Part shown: piece by piece, positions 1 to 5,145 of the stretch | How the letters are laid out: each line of letters starts with the position of its first letter | Position numbering within the stretch: position 1 is the first letter of the stretch | NCBI GenBank assembly: GCA_016201195.1 | Contig: JACQDI010001005.1 | Location: forward strand, 1-5,145 | Length of the DNA stretch: 5,145 bases | DNA from: Acidobacteriota bacterium | GTDB lineage: Bacteria > Acidobacteriota > Terriglobia > Bryobacterales > JACQDG01 | Direction: 5' to 3' | Notes under the pieces: generated by a model | Databases searched by the model: none | Told to the model about the DNA's origin: nothing | What the model saw: the letters and a program-made list of their open reading frames with translations, nothing else | Translations under genes and position numbers: made by a program

Positions 1-354
1 ACCGCCGAGGGCCGCGAGCTGTCGCTACGACAGGGCCGCGTCCTGCTGTTCTTCTTCAACCCCTATTGCCCGCACTGCTTTCAGGCCGCCCAGGTGATGT
101 CGCGGCTCAGCTTCCAGGCGACCATCATCGGCATCCCCACCCAGGCCTTCGAAGAAAGCAAGGGCTTTTTCCAGTCCGCCGGCATGCAGGGCGTCCAGCT
201 CTCCCCGGACGTGCGGAAACTGCGCCAAGCCTTCCCCTTCCAGGACGTGCCCTACGCGGTGGCGCTCGAAAATGGCCGGGTGCGGGAGAAGCTCGTGTTC
301 TTCGAAGAGCCTGAGTTGAGCGGCAAGCTGCGCCAACTGGGCCTCGCGCGCTAG
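1..354 (+). CDS. Thioredoxin-fold (TlpA/AhpC-like) protein, C-terminal part, 5' end outside window
   Basis: The reading frame is open from the first base and ends at TAG 352-354, giving 117 residues of a protein whose start lies to the left. A beta strand (RVLLFFFNP, residues 13-21) leads into a C-P-H-C active-site motif at residues 23-26, followed by a helix, as in thioredoxin-fold oxidoreductases; CPHC is the motif typical of DsbA. A V-P-Y at residues 83-85 fits the conserved cis-proline that faces the active site, and it precedes the last strands (AVALENGRV) and a C-terminal helix. Both cysteines are present, so thiol-disulfide exchange is plausible. The substrate and cell location cannot be told, because any signal peptide or membrane anchor would be in the missing N-terminus. 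It is the only plus-strand gene and converges on the methyltransferase with 42 nt between stop codons. No strong T-tailed terminator hairpin is visible in that gap. Confidence 0.85.
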   Translation, partial: TAEGRELSLRQGRVLLFFFNPYCPHCFQAAQVMSRLSFQATIIGIPTQAFEESKGFFQSAGMQGVQLSPDVRKLRQAFPFQDVPYAVALENGRVREKLVFFEEPELSGKLRQLGLAR

Positions 355-396
355 CCGGGCTTGAAGTGGATTACGGCCGGAGCAGTCTACATGTAG

Positions 397-1062
397 TTAT
401 CGCTTCTTCAGCGTAACAGCCAGCCCGCCGCCTTCCATGTACACCAGGGTTTCCAGATCCGGGTTGGTCCTGACCACCTTCATGTAGTCCTGGACCATGT
501 TCACGTTGTGGGCCAGGATGAGTCCGCCCGGGCGCACCAGCGGCAGCAGCTTGTTCAGGTAATCGACATAACCTTGCTTCTCGGCGTCGATGAAAACCAC
601 GTCGATCGGATCTTTCAGACGGGCGATGTTCTGGTGGGCGTCGCCCTCCACAAGGGTCACCACCCGATCGACGCCGGCATTCTTGAAGTGCGCGCGAGCG
701 GTCGCGGCGCGGCCCGGATCGAGTTCAAACGTGGTTAGCTTGCCGCCGGTCTTCTGCAAAGCAAGGCAGAACCAGAGGCCGGAGATTCCGGTCGAGGTCC
801 CGATCTCGATCACGTTCTTGGCGTTGACCGCCTCCGTCAGAACCCGCAGCAGCCTGCCGTCGGCCGCGGGGACGTTGGCGTACAGCTCGCCGGCTTTCAC
901 TATGTCGTCCAACGAGGACAGGATTCTCTTTTCCGTCTCCGTCTTGGCCAGGGGGGGATTCTGCTCACTGGAAGGCGCGGGCCCTCTCGCACCGCCCCGC
1001 TGGCCGGCAGCCGCAACTGTCACCGCCAGCACCAGAGCAAGGATTGCCACTGTGCGTTTCAT
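397..1062 (-). CDS. Class I SAM-dependent O-methyltransferase with N-terminal signal peptide
   Basis: This 221-residue protein belongs to the caffeoyl-CoA/catechol O-methyltransferase-like group of Rossmann-fold methyltransferases. Motif I is VIEIGTSTGISGL (residues 84-96). The acidic end of strand 2 is FELDP (112-116), a GDA lies at 140-142, and the metal/substrate region VFIDAEKQGY (156-165) is followed by RPGGLILAHN (177-186). The family normally has a D-N metal-binding pair at the last site; here it reads H185-N186. The N-terminus (KRTVAILALVLAVTVAAAG) is a basic-plus-hydrophobic signal peptide, followed by a G/P/S-rich linker to about residue 37, so the protein is probably exported or lipid-free periplasmic. 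I chose the ATG at 1062 because GGAGG lies 5 nt upstream; the in-frame GTG at 1107 would hide the signal peptide. It is the last gene of a possible operon, 55 nt after the truncated NmrA-like gene. The methyl acceptor is unknown. Confidence 0.88.
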   Translation of the reverse strand: MKRTVAILALVLAVTVAAAGQRGGARGPAPSSEQNPPLAKTETEKRILSSLDDIVKAGELYANVPAADGRLLRVLTEAVNAKNVIEIGTSTGISGLWFCLALQKTGGKLTTFELDPGRAATARAHFKNAGVDRVVTLVEGDAHQNIARLKDPIDVVFIDAEKQGYVDYLNKLLPLVRPGGLILAHNVNMVQDYMKVVRTNPDLETLVYMEGGGLAVTLKKR

Positions 1063-1067
1063 GTAGA

Positions 1068-1072
1068 CCTCC
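1068..1072 (-). promoter_or_regulatory. Shine-Dalgarno of the methyltransferase
   Basis: The minus strand reads GGAGG, 5 nt before the ATG at 1062. It fixes the start downstream of the longer in-frame GTG at 1107. Confidence 0.8.
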
Positions 1073-1117
1073 GGAGCCGCCGCGCGGCAGGATGGGCGCA
1101 TCTGCACGTCACAGCCA

Positions 1118-1720
1118 TCACTCTAGAATACTACCTTGACCATTGCTGAGATCGCCAGGTCCCAGAGTTGCGCTACTCAAGCGGGATACGGTTCTTGTTT
1201 CGGGCGAGCCACCTGTCCAGTAGAACGACGTCAGCAGAAACGTCGCCGGCAGGCCAAGCTCGGTGAACACCCGGTCGGCCTCGCCCTTGCTGTCGAAGTG
1301 CAGCACCTTGTACTTGCCAATGAGGGTGGGCATTCGGTTGTCGCTGAGCGGCACCCACTTGCGCGTGTCTTCGAGGGTGGACCAAATGACATGTTCGACG
1401 CCGGCGTGCTTCGCCGCCCTGGCCATGGCAGTAGCCCCGGCCAGCTCCTTCTCCGGCGAAAAGTGCGCCCAGAAAAACGTCACGCAGAAGGCCCCGTATG
1501 CGCCTTGGAACGACCTCTTCAGACTCTCCACGTCGTAGACGTCGGCTGCGACGACCTCCGCGCCAAGGCTCCCCAGCTCTTTTGCCTTGTCAGAGTTGAC
1601 GTCTCTCGTTAGCGCGCGCGCGGTAAGACCACTGCTCCCGTCTTTCAAGATGGCGCGGACTAAGCCACCACCCTGCGCGCCGGTAGCACCGACTACTGCA
1701 ATGATCTTCTTCTCGGCCAT
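1118..1720 (-). pseudogene. NmrA-like NAD(P)-binding protein, C-terminally truncated
   Basis: The 200-residue product begins with an NmrA/HSCARG-type atypical short-chain dehydrogenase fold. It has strand 1 plus the dinucleotide-binding GATGAQG (residues 11-17), ARALTRD after strand 2, a VVAADVYD segment, GAYGAFCVTFFW, and GVEHVIWSTLED, a family hallmark. These proteins act as NAD(P)H sensors or NAD(P)-dependent reductases. Similarity is convincing up to SFYW (W168, codon 1217-1219). Full-length relatives run to roughly 290-300 residues and continue with a substrate-domain half that is absent here. The last 32 residues (TGGSPETR onward) do not look like the family, and their third codon positions are only 13 of 32 G/C, unlike the GC-rich body. 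The start at 1720 is supported by GGGGAGG 5 nt upstream; the frame stays open upstream to 1909 only as a shadow of the oxidoreductase. It lies 44 nt after that gene. It is probably a decaying gene, although a shortened NAD(P)-binding protein could still be made. Confidence 0.75.
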
Positions 1721-1725
1721 ATGAT

Positions 1726-1732
1726 CCTCCCC
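1726..1732 (-). promoter_or_regulatory. Shine-Dalgarno of the NmrA-like gene
   Basis: The minus strand reads GGGGAGG, 5 nt before the ATG at 1720. It decides this start over the upstream extension that overlaps the oxidoreductase gene. Confidence 0.8.
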
Positions 1733-1764
1733 TTTGGGCAGGGCGGCCCCGCGTGCCGGCGGCC

Positions 1765-3120
1765 TCAAACCTGGTCCGGCACCACGTAGGGCTCGCGGTA
1801 GGTGCGCGTGAGGTAGCGGTTCGCCTCCGCGTCGCCGGGGAAGGTCTCGGTGGCGGGGTCGAAGGTGAGCTTCCGACCGGTGCGAAAGGCGATGTTCGCC
1901 AAGTGGCACAGGGCGGTCGACAGGTGTCCTTCGAGGATCTCGCAGTGGAGGTTTTCCCGTTTTCGCGAGCGCACGCAGTCGATGAAGTTCTGGAAGTGGC
2001 TCACCTCCGGCCCGTCGAGGTCTGGTATGGGAGGCCCCGGCTTGTACGCGATCTGGGGAAAGCTGAGGTTATTGAGGCGATTGGAGACGCCCGAAGGGGG
2101 ATCGGGAGTGGTCCGCGGAGTGAACTCACCGAGCACGGTGGTCCACCGGCCGGCGGTTGTCACATAACCTCGGGGCGTGTAGAAGAACTCGCCCATCTGG
2201 ACGCCGCCGAAGGACGGGCTCGGCAGCGTCGTGACCTCGAGCTCGACCAGCGTGCCGTCCGCATACTCATAAGTGGCATTCTGGACGTTCGGCGTCTCCT
2301 GGTCGGAGTCATCCACAAACCGGCCGCCGACGCAGGTAACCTTCACCGGGTGCACGTTCTTGCCCAGCCCCCAGCGCACGATATCGATGGCGTGAACGCC
2401 GTTGTTGCCGACCTCGGTAGTGGCGGTATCCCAGAAGTAATGCCACCCGTAATGGAAGCGGTTCAAAGTGAAGGGACGGTACGGCGCCGGACCGAGGAAC
2501 AGGTCCCAGTTCACGCCGTTCGGAACCGACGATTCCTGCACGCGGCCGATGCTCGTGCGCCCGCGGTACACGACGGCCTTGGCACGATAGGCAGGGCCGA
2601 ACCTGGCTTCCTGCACGAAACTCACGCCCGCCTGGTTCCGCCGCTCGCTCCGGCGGTTCAGCCCCGCCTGGACCATCCGGTTGTACTTGCGGGCGGCCTC
2701 GACCATCTTTCGTCCTTCGCGAAGGTTATGGCAAACCGGCTTCTCTACGTAAACGTCCTTGCCCGCCTGGCAGGCCCAGATGGTGTGGAGCGCATGCCAG
2801 TGGTCCGGCGTGGCGATCGAGATGGCGTCCAGGTCCTTCTTCTCGAGCAGCTTGCGGATATCCACAAAAGTTGCCGGCCGGTACCCGGCGATGCCCTCGA
2901 TCTCGGCCACGGCGCCCGGGTACAACCGCTCATCAATGTCGCACAAATAGGCGACGCGGACGCCGGGGATCCGGGCGAAAGCGCGGTAATGGTCGCGGCC
3001 GCGACCTCGGAAGCCGACCACCGCAAGGTTGACCTGCTCGTTCGGGCCGCGCTGGGCCCAAGCGGGACCGATGGCCAGCGCCGCACTCTTTACGAAATTG
3101 CGACGGTTTGTCGATGGCAT
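1765..3120 (-). CDS. Gfo/Idh/MocA family oxidoreductase with Tat-type signal
   Basis: The 451-residue product is a NAD(P)-dependent sugar/polyol dehydrogenase-type protein. An N-terminal twin-arginine motif (NRRNFVK, residues 5-11) precedes a short hydrophobic stretch ending AWA-Q (20-23), so export in folded form by the Tat system is likely. The Rossmann domain starts at VNLAVVGFRGRG (30-41). It has an acidic strand-2 end (CDID, 60-63), ATPDHWHAL (103-111) and the family signature EKP (126-128). The C-terminal alpha/beta domain holds the EVGNNGVHAID motif (236-246), where H243 is in the catalytic-histidine position and D246 follows. Length and domain order are those of the bacterial Tat-exported subgroup. 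The start at 3120 is chosen because AAGGAAGG ends 7 nt upstream and the Tat motif begins here; an open frame to 3261 has no signal or homology. It lies downstream of an enolase-family gene, which suggests sugar or sugar-acid metabolism. The substrate is not readable from sequence. Confidence 0.93.
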   Translation of the reverse strand: MPSTNRRNFVKSAALAIGPAWAQRGPNEQVNLAVVGFRGRGRDHYRAFARIPGVRVAYLCDIDERLYPGAVAEIEGIAGYRPATFVDIRKLLEKKDLDAISIATPDHWHALHTIWACQAGKDVYVEKPVCHNLREGRKMVEAARKYNRMVQAGLNRRSERRNQAGVSFVQEARFGPAYRAKAVVYRGRTSIGRVQESSVPNGVNWDLFLGPAPYRPFTLNRFHYGWHYFWDTATTEVGNNGVHAIDIVRWGLGKNVHPVKVTCVGGRFVDDSDQETPNVQNATYEYADGTLVELEVTTLPSPSFGGVQMGEFFYTPRGYVTTAGRWTTVLGEFTPRTTPDPPSGVSNRLNNLSFPQIAYKPGPPIPDLDGPEVSHFQNFIDCVRSRKRENLHCEILEGHLSTALCHLANIAFRTGRKLTFDPATETFPGDAEANRYLTRTYREPYVVPDQV

Positions 3121-3127
3121 CCTGAGA

Positions 3128-3135
3128 CCTTCCTT
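3128..3135 (-). promoter_or_regulatory. Shine-Dalgarno of the oxidoreductase
   Basis: The minus strand reads AAGGAAGG, ending 7 nt before the ATG at 3120. It supports the start that places the twin-arginine motif at the N-terminus. Confidence 0.75.
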
Positions 3136-3155
3136 TTCATGCGTTGCTCTTTTAC

Positions 3156-3177
3156 GGACAGGCTGGGAAGCCTGCCC
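3156..3177. repeat. REP-like short inverted repeat
   Basis: Arms GGACAGGCT (3156-3164) and AGCCTGCCC (3169-3177) pair with one A-C mismatch around a GGGA loop. Neither strand has a T-run after the hairpin, so it does not look like an intrinsic terminator. It lies 35 nt upstream of the oxidoreductase start, in its 5' leader or promoter region. The GC-rich imperfect palindrome in an intergenic gap resembles a repetitive extragenic palindrome. Whether it is dispersed in the genome cannot be judged from one copy. Confidence 0.5.
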
Positions 3178-3196
3178 CAAGCCCAGAGGGACCGCC

Positions 3197-3270
3197 CTAC
3201 CGGGTGTTGACTCGTTTGCCGTATTCGACCACGTGGGGGTGAGGTCCGCCGGTGACGCCACATCGTAATC
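3197..3270 (-). pseudogene. Degenerate C-terminal tail of an enolase-superfamily gene
   Basis: On the minus strand, 3250 down to the TAG at 3197-3199 encodes GGPHPHVVEYGKRVNTR-stop. The intact enolase-family gene at 4114 ends GGPYPHLDENGKLVNSR-stop. Eleven of 17 residues match with no gap and both end at the same place; by hand count 40 of 54 nucleotides match. Just upstream, GATTAC (minus, 3265-3270) lines up with the D-Y codons of the intact gene, but the spacing to GGP is 7 nt shorter, so the frame is broken. Farther upstream the match is not clear. No start codon or enzyme body remains before the toxin gene. I read it as the remnant of a second, diverged copy whose body was lost. A short chance match is unlikely given the shared stop. 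Confidence 0.6.
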
Positions 3271-3344
3271 CGCCTTCGTCCAGCTCCAACCCGCGAAAAC
3301 GTGGAACTCTCGGCTCCGTTCTGGCCGTCGCTTGCAGCGCCCTG

Positions 3345-3665
3345 TTAACCCGCCTCCGTGCGTCGTTCCCTCAAGAAGCGATTCCTCCAGGTGTCCGGAT
3401 GCCGGTGCTGATGGAGAACCGCAATGACTTCAATGTATTCGTCACCGGCCAAGAAGTACACTGAATAGGGGAACCGCTCGAGCAAGGCGCGTCGAACGCT
3501 TGGATGAATTTCTGGAAACTGAAACGGGCTGGCGATGATCCGCTTCATCACATAGTCGAGCTCGTCCAGGAATCGAAGCCCCAGATCAGGTCGTCGGCTT
3601 TCATACCAGATCGCCGCCTCCTCGACGTCAAGCTGTGCCTGAGGCCGGGTGACGAGTTTGCGCAT
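3345..3665 (-). CDS. ParE/RelE-superfamily toxin of a type II toxin-antitoxin pair
   Basis: The 106-residue protein has the RelE/ParE toxin pattern. An N-terminal strand is followed by AQLDVEEAAIWYE (residues 10-22), a helical region GLRFLDELDYVMKRIIASP (29-47), the turn FPEIHPSVRRALLERFPYSVYF (50-71), and the final strands EYIEVIAVLHQHRHPDTW (76-93). P-x-x-x-P-x-(V/I)-R-(R/K) followed by FPY-x-(V/I)-Y-F is typical of this family. Members either cleave mRNA at the ribosome (RelE type) or poison DNA gyrase (ParE type); the sequence does not decide between them. The start ATG at 3663-3665 shares one base with the antitoxin stop (TAATG), and no good Shine-Dalgarno precedes it, so it is probably translated by coupling. 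The gene is full length and intact, and it sits between an intact enolase-family gene and a degenerate enolase tail. Confidence 0.88.
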   Translation of the reverse strand: MRKLVTRPQAQLDVEEAAIWYESRRPDLGLRFLDELDYVMKRIIASPFQFPEIHPSVRRALLERFPYSVYFLAGDEYIEVIAVLHQHRHPDTWRNRFLRERRTEAG

Positions 3666-3913
3666 TACCGCTGTGATCCGCGACCAAGCTTGGACCGAAT
3701 TTCATCGCGCACTTCCTCCCATGGTCTCGCTGTCTCGGGGTTTGCTTCCGGCGCGGCGACACGCTCGTGCAGCACTTGCCTGTGCCACTCTGGAACGGGT
3801 ACCTGGTCCGGCTTCGCTGCGATTCGGTTCCAAAGCGACTGAACATACTCGATATGCTCCTCGACCGGCAAATCGTCGAAGCCAGGGGGAGGAAGTGGAA
3901 GTCTGTTCGTCAT
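3665..3913 (-). CDS. Addiction-module antitoxin (CHP02574/PF09720-type)
   Basis: The 82-residue acidic, helical protein has the layout of the putative addiction-module component family. It shows LPVEEHIEYVQSLWNRI (residues 15-31; compare the family's LP-x-x-E...LWDSL), then VPVPEWHRQVLHERV (38-52), and P-x-x-x-x-PWEEVRDEIRSKL (59-76) with the conserved W-E-E-V. Such proteins bind and neutralise the neighbouring RelE/ParE toxin. I chose the ATG at 3913 because GGAGAG lies 8 nt upstream; the in-frame ATG at 3946 has no ribosome binding site and would add 11 unconserved residues. The gene precedes the toxin and its stop overlaps the toxin start by one base. The family has no obvious DNA-binding domain, so autoregulation cannot be assumed. 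Confidence 0.85.
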   Translation of the reverse strand: MTNRLPLPPPGFDDLPVEEHIEYVQSLWNRIAAKPDQVPVPEWHRQVLHERVAAPEANPETARPWEEVRDEIRSKLGRGSQR

Positions 3914-3921
3914 ACGCTGGG

Positions 3922-3927
3922 CTCTCC
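3922..3927 (-). promoter_or_regulatory. Shine-Dalgarno of the antitoxin
   Basis: The minus strand reads GGAGAG, 8 nt before the ATG at 3913. It favours this start over the ATG at 3946. Confidence 0.6.
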
Positions 3928-3949
3928 ACAGCAAGTTTACTCCCATTCA

Positions 3950-3990
3950 GCCGGCCGTGCACGATCCCCGCGGTCGGCCTAACGGCCGGC
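3950..3990. repeat. Perfect 9-bp inverted repeat upstream of the toxin-antitoxin pair
   Basis: GCCGGCCGT (3950-3958) and ACGGCCGGC (3982-3990) are exact reverse complements separated by 23 nt. The repeat lies 37-77 nt upstream of the antitoxin start, where a promoter or operator would be expected. It also contains GTTAGGC on the minus strand (3977-3983), which fits the GTTRRRY core of integron attC sites. It could be an operator, an RNA hairpin or an insertion boundary; the sequence alone does not decide. Confidence 0.45.
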
Positions 3991-4113
3991 GTTCAGCGGT
4001 GGGCGTCACTTGCGAGAGATCCTCGTTGCCGGTCGCAGCACTCGCCTCCGTCTGCGCTCCTTTCCTCGGAATGGCTAGCTCCTGGTTGGATCCATTCCCT
4101 GCTAATATCTTCC
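3991..4113. other. Intergenic stretch between enolase-family gene and toxin-antitoxin pair
   Basis: No gene or recognisable gene remnant is seen. An imperfect stem can be drawn at 4002-4046: GGCG (4002-4005) pairs with CGCC (4043-4046), and CTTGCGA (4009-4015) pairs with TCGCAG (4033-4038) with one bulged base. No T-rich terminator tail follows the enolase-family stop. Confidence 0.4.
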
Positions 4114-5145
4114 TTACCGGCTGTTCACCAGTTTACCGTTTTCGTCCAAATGCGGATAAGGCCCGCCGATCCGGAACCGGTCGAGAATGTAGTCATCAAA
4201 CTGAGGCGTCGGCTCAAAGTACCCGCCCTTGCGGATGTGTTCTTTGACCACCGCCTCATTCAGCTCCACGCCCAGTCCCGGTGTGTCGGGCACGGTGATG
4301 AAGCCGCGGTCGACGATCGGCTTGGAGGGTCCCCTCACCAGGTCGCCCCACCACGGAATATCGACCGCGTGGTTCTCCATCGCCAGCATATCTTTCAGCG
4401 TCGCCGCCATGTGCACCGACGCCATGCAGCCCACCGGGGAGCCCGCGAAATGGATCGCCGTCTGGACGCCATGCATCGACGCATAGTCAGCGATGCGCTT
4501 GGTCTCACGAATCCCTCCCGCAGTCAAGGGGTCCGGATGGATGATGTCGACCGCACGGTTGTCGATCAAGTCCTTGAACCCTTCCTCGAGCCCGAACAGG
4601 CTCTCTCCAGTAGCAATCGGAGTGGTCGTGGACTCCTTCAGTTCCTTGTAGCCGCGCCAGTCCTTCGGGGCATCGCCGCCCGGCCCCAGGTGGCCGACCT
4701 GAATCATGTCCTCGGCCCAGGCCAGGCCGTATTTCTCGAACGCCCGCGCGTAGCGAATGCTGTCGTTCACCGTCAGCGGCCCGAAGTGGTCTGCCGCCAG
4801 CGGCGCCTCCCAGCCAATGGCGTCTCGTATTGCCTGGATATACTCGCACATATACTCGAGACCCTTCTCCGTCGCCACCCTTTGATCGTTTACCGCACCG
4901 GGTCTGTCAGCCACCAGGCGAGTCCCGAGGTCCATTTTGAAAAAGGTAAAGCCCTGCGCCTTTCGTTCCTTGAAGCGTTCGGCGTAGATTTTGGCGTCTT
5001 TGCTCTCGGTGGTGTCGCAGTAGATGCGGATCCTATCGCGGTATTTCGACCCGATCAACCGCCAGGCCGGCACGCCGTAGACTTTCCCGGCGATGTCGTG
5101 CAGCGCCATATCCACAGCGCTGTAACCGCCGCCCAGGCGCTGGTG
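4114..5145 (-). CDS. Enolase-superfamily (mandelate racemase/muconate lactonizing group) enzyme, 5' end outside window
   Basis: The frame is open from the right edge to TAA at 4114-4116, giving 343 residues that cover the end of the capping domain and the whole barrel. It starts with LGGGYSAVDMALHDIAGK, the usual family segment before the barrel. Numbering from the edge, FFKMDLG (68-74) is at the K-x-K/D position. Metal ligands fit D119 (AADHFG), E145 (AWAED) and E181 (ATGES). D205 (HPDPLTAGG) and H232 (TAIHFAG) fit the His-Asp dyad of the mandelate racemase subgroup. These enzymes abstract the proton alpha to a carboxylate; relatives with this dyad are mostly acid-sugar dehydratases such as galactonate dehydratase, so a dehydratase is the best guess, but the substrate is open. 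The tail after GLGVELNE (about 289-296) is extended by roughly 45 residues and ends GGPYPHLDENGKLVNSR. The next genes are the toxin-antitoxin pair and a Gfo/Idh/MocA oxidoreductase. Confidence 0.9.
   Translation of the reverse strand, partial: HQRLGGGYSAVDMALHDIAGKVYGVPAWRLIGSKYRDRIRIYCDTTESKDAKIYAERFKERKAQGFTFFKMDLGTRLVADRPGAVNDQRVATEKGLEYMCEYIQAIRDAIGWEAPLAADHFGPLTVNDSIRYARAFEKYGLAWAEDMIQVGHLGPGGDAPKDWRGYKELKESTTTPIATGESLFGLEEGFKDLIDNRAVDIIHPDPLTAGGIRETKRIADYASMHGVQTAIHFAGSPVGCMASVHMAATLKDMLAMENHAVDIPWWGDLVRGPSKPIVDRGFITVPDTPGLGVELNEAVVKEHIRKGGYFEPTPQFDDYILDRFRIGGPYPHLDENGKLVNSR

Noticed and set aside
387..396. Perfect 10-bp palindrome CTACATGTAG between the convergent thioredoxin-fold and methyltransferase genes.
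   Set aside because: It is too short and has no loop or T-run for a terminator, and there is no evidence of a binding site. It may be chance.
1118..1216. Possible promoter for the methyltransferase (TAGTAT/TATTCT on the minus strand near 1127-1136).
   Set aside because: No matching -35 element at 16-18 nt spacing could be found.
1721..1909. N-terminal extension of the NmrA-like frame overlapping the oxidoreductase gene.
   Set aside because: The arginine/proline-rich sequence is out-of-frame oxidoreductase DNA. The GGGGAGG ribosome binding site and the GATGAQG fold start place the gene at 1720.
1753..3210. A long plus-strand open frame (485 codons) antisense to the oxidoreductase.
   Set aside because: It is the mirror of a GC-rich real gene. 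Its translation shows no recognisable domain, while the minus strand encodes a complete Gfo/Idh/MocA protein.
3121..3261. In-frame 47-residue extension of the oxidoreductase.
   Set aside because: It crosses the REP-like hairpin and the enolase remnant in the wrong frame. The ribosome binding site and Tat motif support the start at 3120.
3029..3982. Several short plus-strand open frames over the toxin-antitoxin pair and its flanks.
   Set aside because: They are shadows of the minus-strand genes, with no ribosome binding sites and no recognisable protein sequence.

Overview
The window reads as a high-GC, gene-dense bacterial chromosome, most likely from a soil or sediment Acidobacteriota (Bryobacter/Solibacter-like). 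This rests on gene style: a Tat-type exported Gfo/Idh/MocA oxidoreductase, an enolase-superfamily sugar-acid enzyme, a small methyltransferase with a signal peptide, and an unmodified TlpA-like thioredoxin-fold protein. The taxonomic call is inference; there is no rRNA or other marker gene here.

Layout. Positions 1-354 (+) hold the C-terminal part of a thioredoxin-fold protein with a CPHC motif. It converges on a minus-strand block that fills the rest of the window. Read in the direction of transcription (right to left), that block contains: an enolase-superfamily (mandelate racemase/muconate lactonizing group) enzyme running off the right edge (4114-5145); a type II toxin-antitoxin pair (antitoxin 3665-3913, ParE/RelE-like toxin 3345-3665) joined by a 1-nt stop/start overlap; a decayed tail of a second enolase-superfamily gene (about 3197-3270); a short REP-like hairpin (3156-3177); a Tat-signal Gfo/Idh/MocA oxidoreductase (1765-3120); a C-terminally truncated NmrA-like NAD(P)-binding protein (1118-1720); and an exported-looking O-methyltransferase (397-1062).

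How the genes may work together. The enolase-family enzyme and the Gfo/Idh/MocA oxidoreductase are both typical of sugar or sugar-acid catabolism, and they probably belonged to one catabolic cluster. The oxidoreductase, NmrA-like gene and methyltransferase have gaps of 44 and 55 nt and each has a clear Shine-Dalgarno sequence, so they could be co-transcribed. The toxin-antitoxin pair looks like an insertion between the intact enolase-family gene and the oxidoreductase, because a degenerate copy of the enolase tail lies on its far side.

I see no CRISPR array, tRNA, rRNA, transposase or clearly new multi-gene system. The most notable points are the duplicated enolase tail flanking the toxin-antitoxin pair, the abrupt loss of the NmrA C-terminus, and a methyltransferase with a signal peptide.
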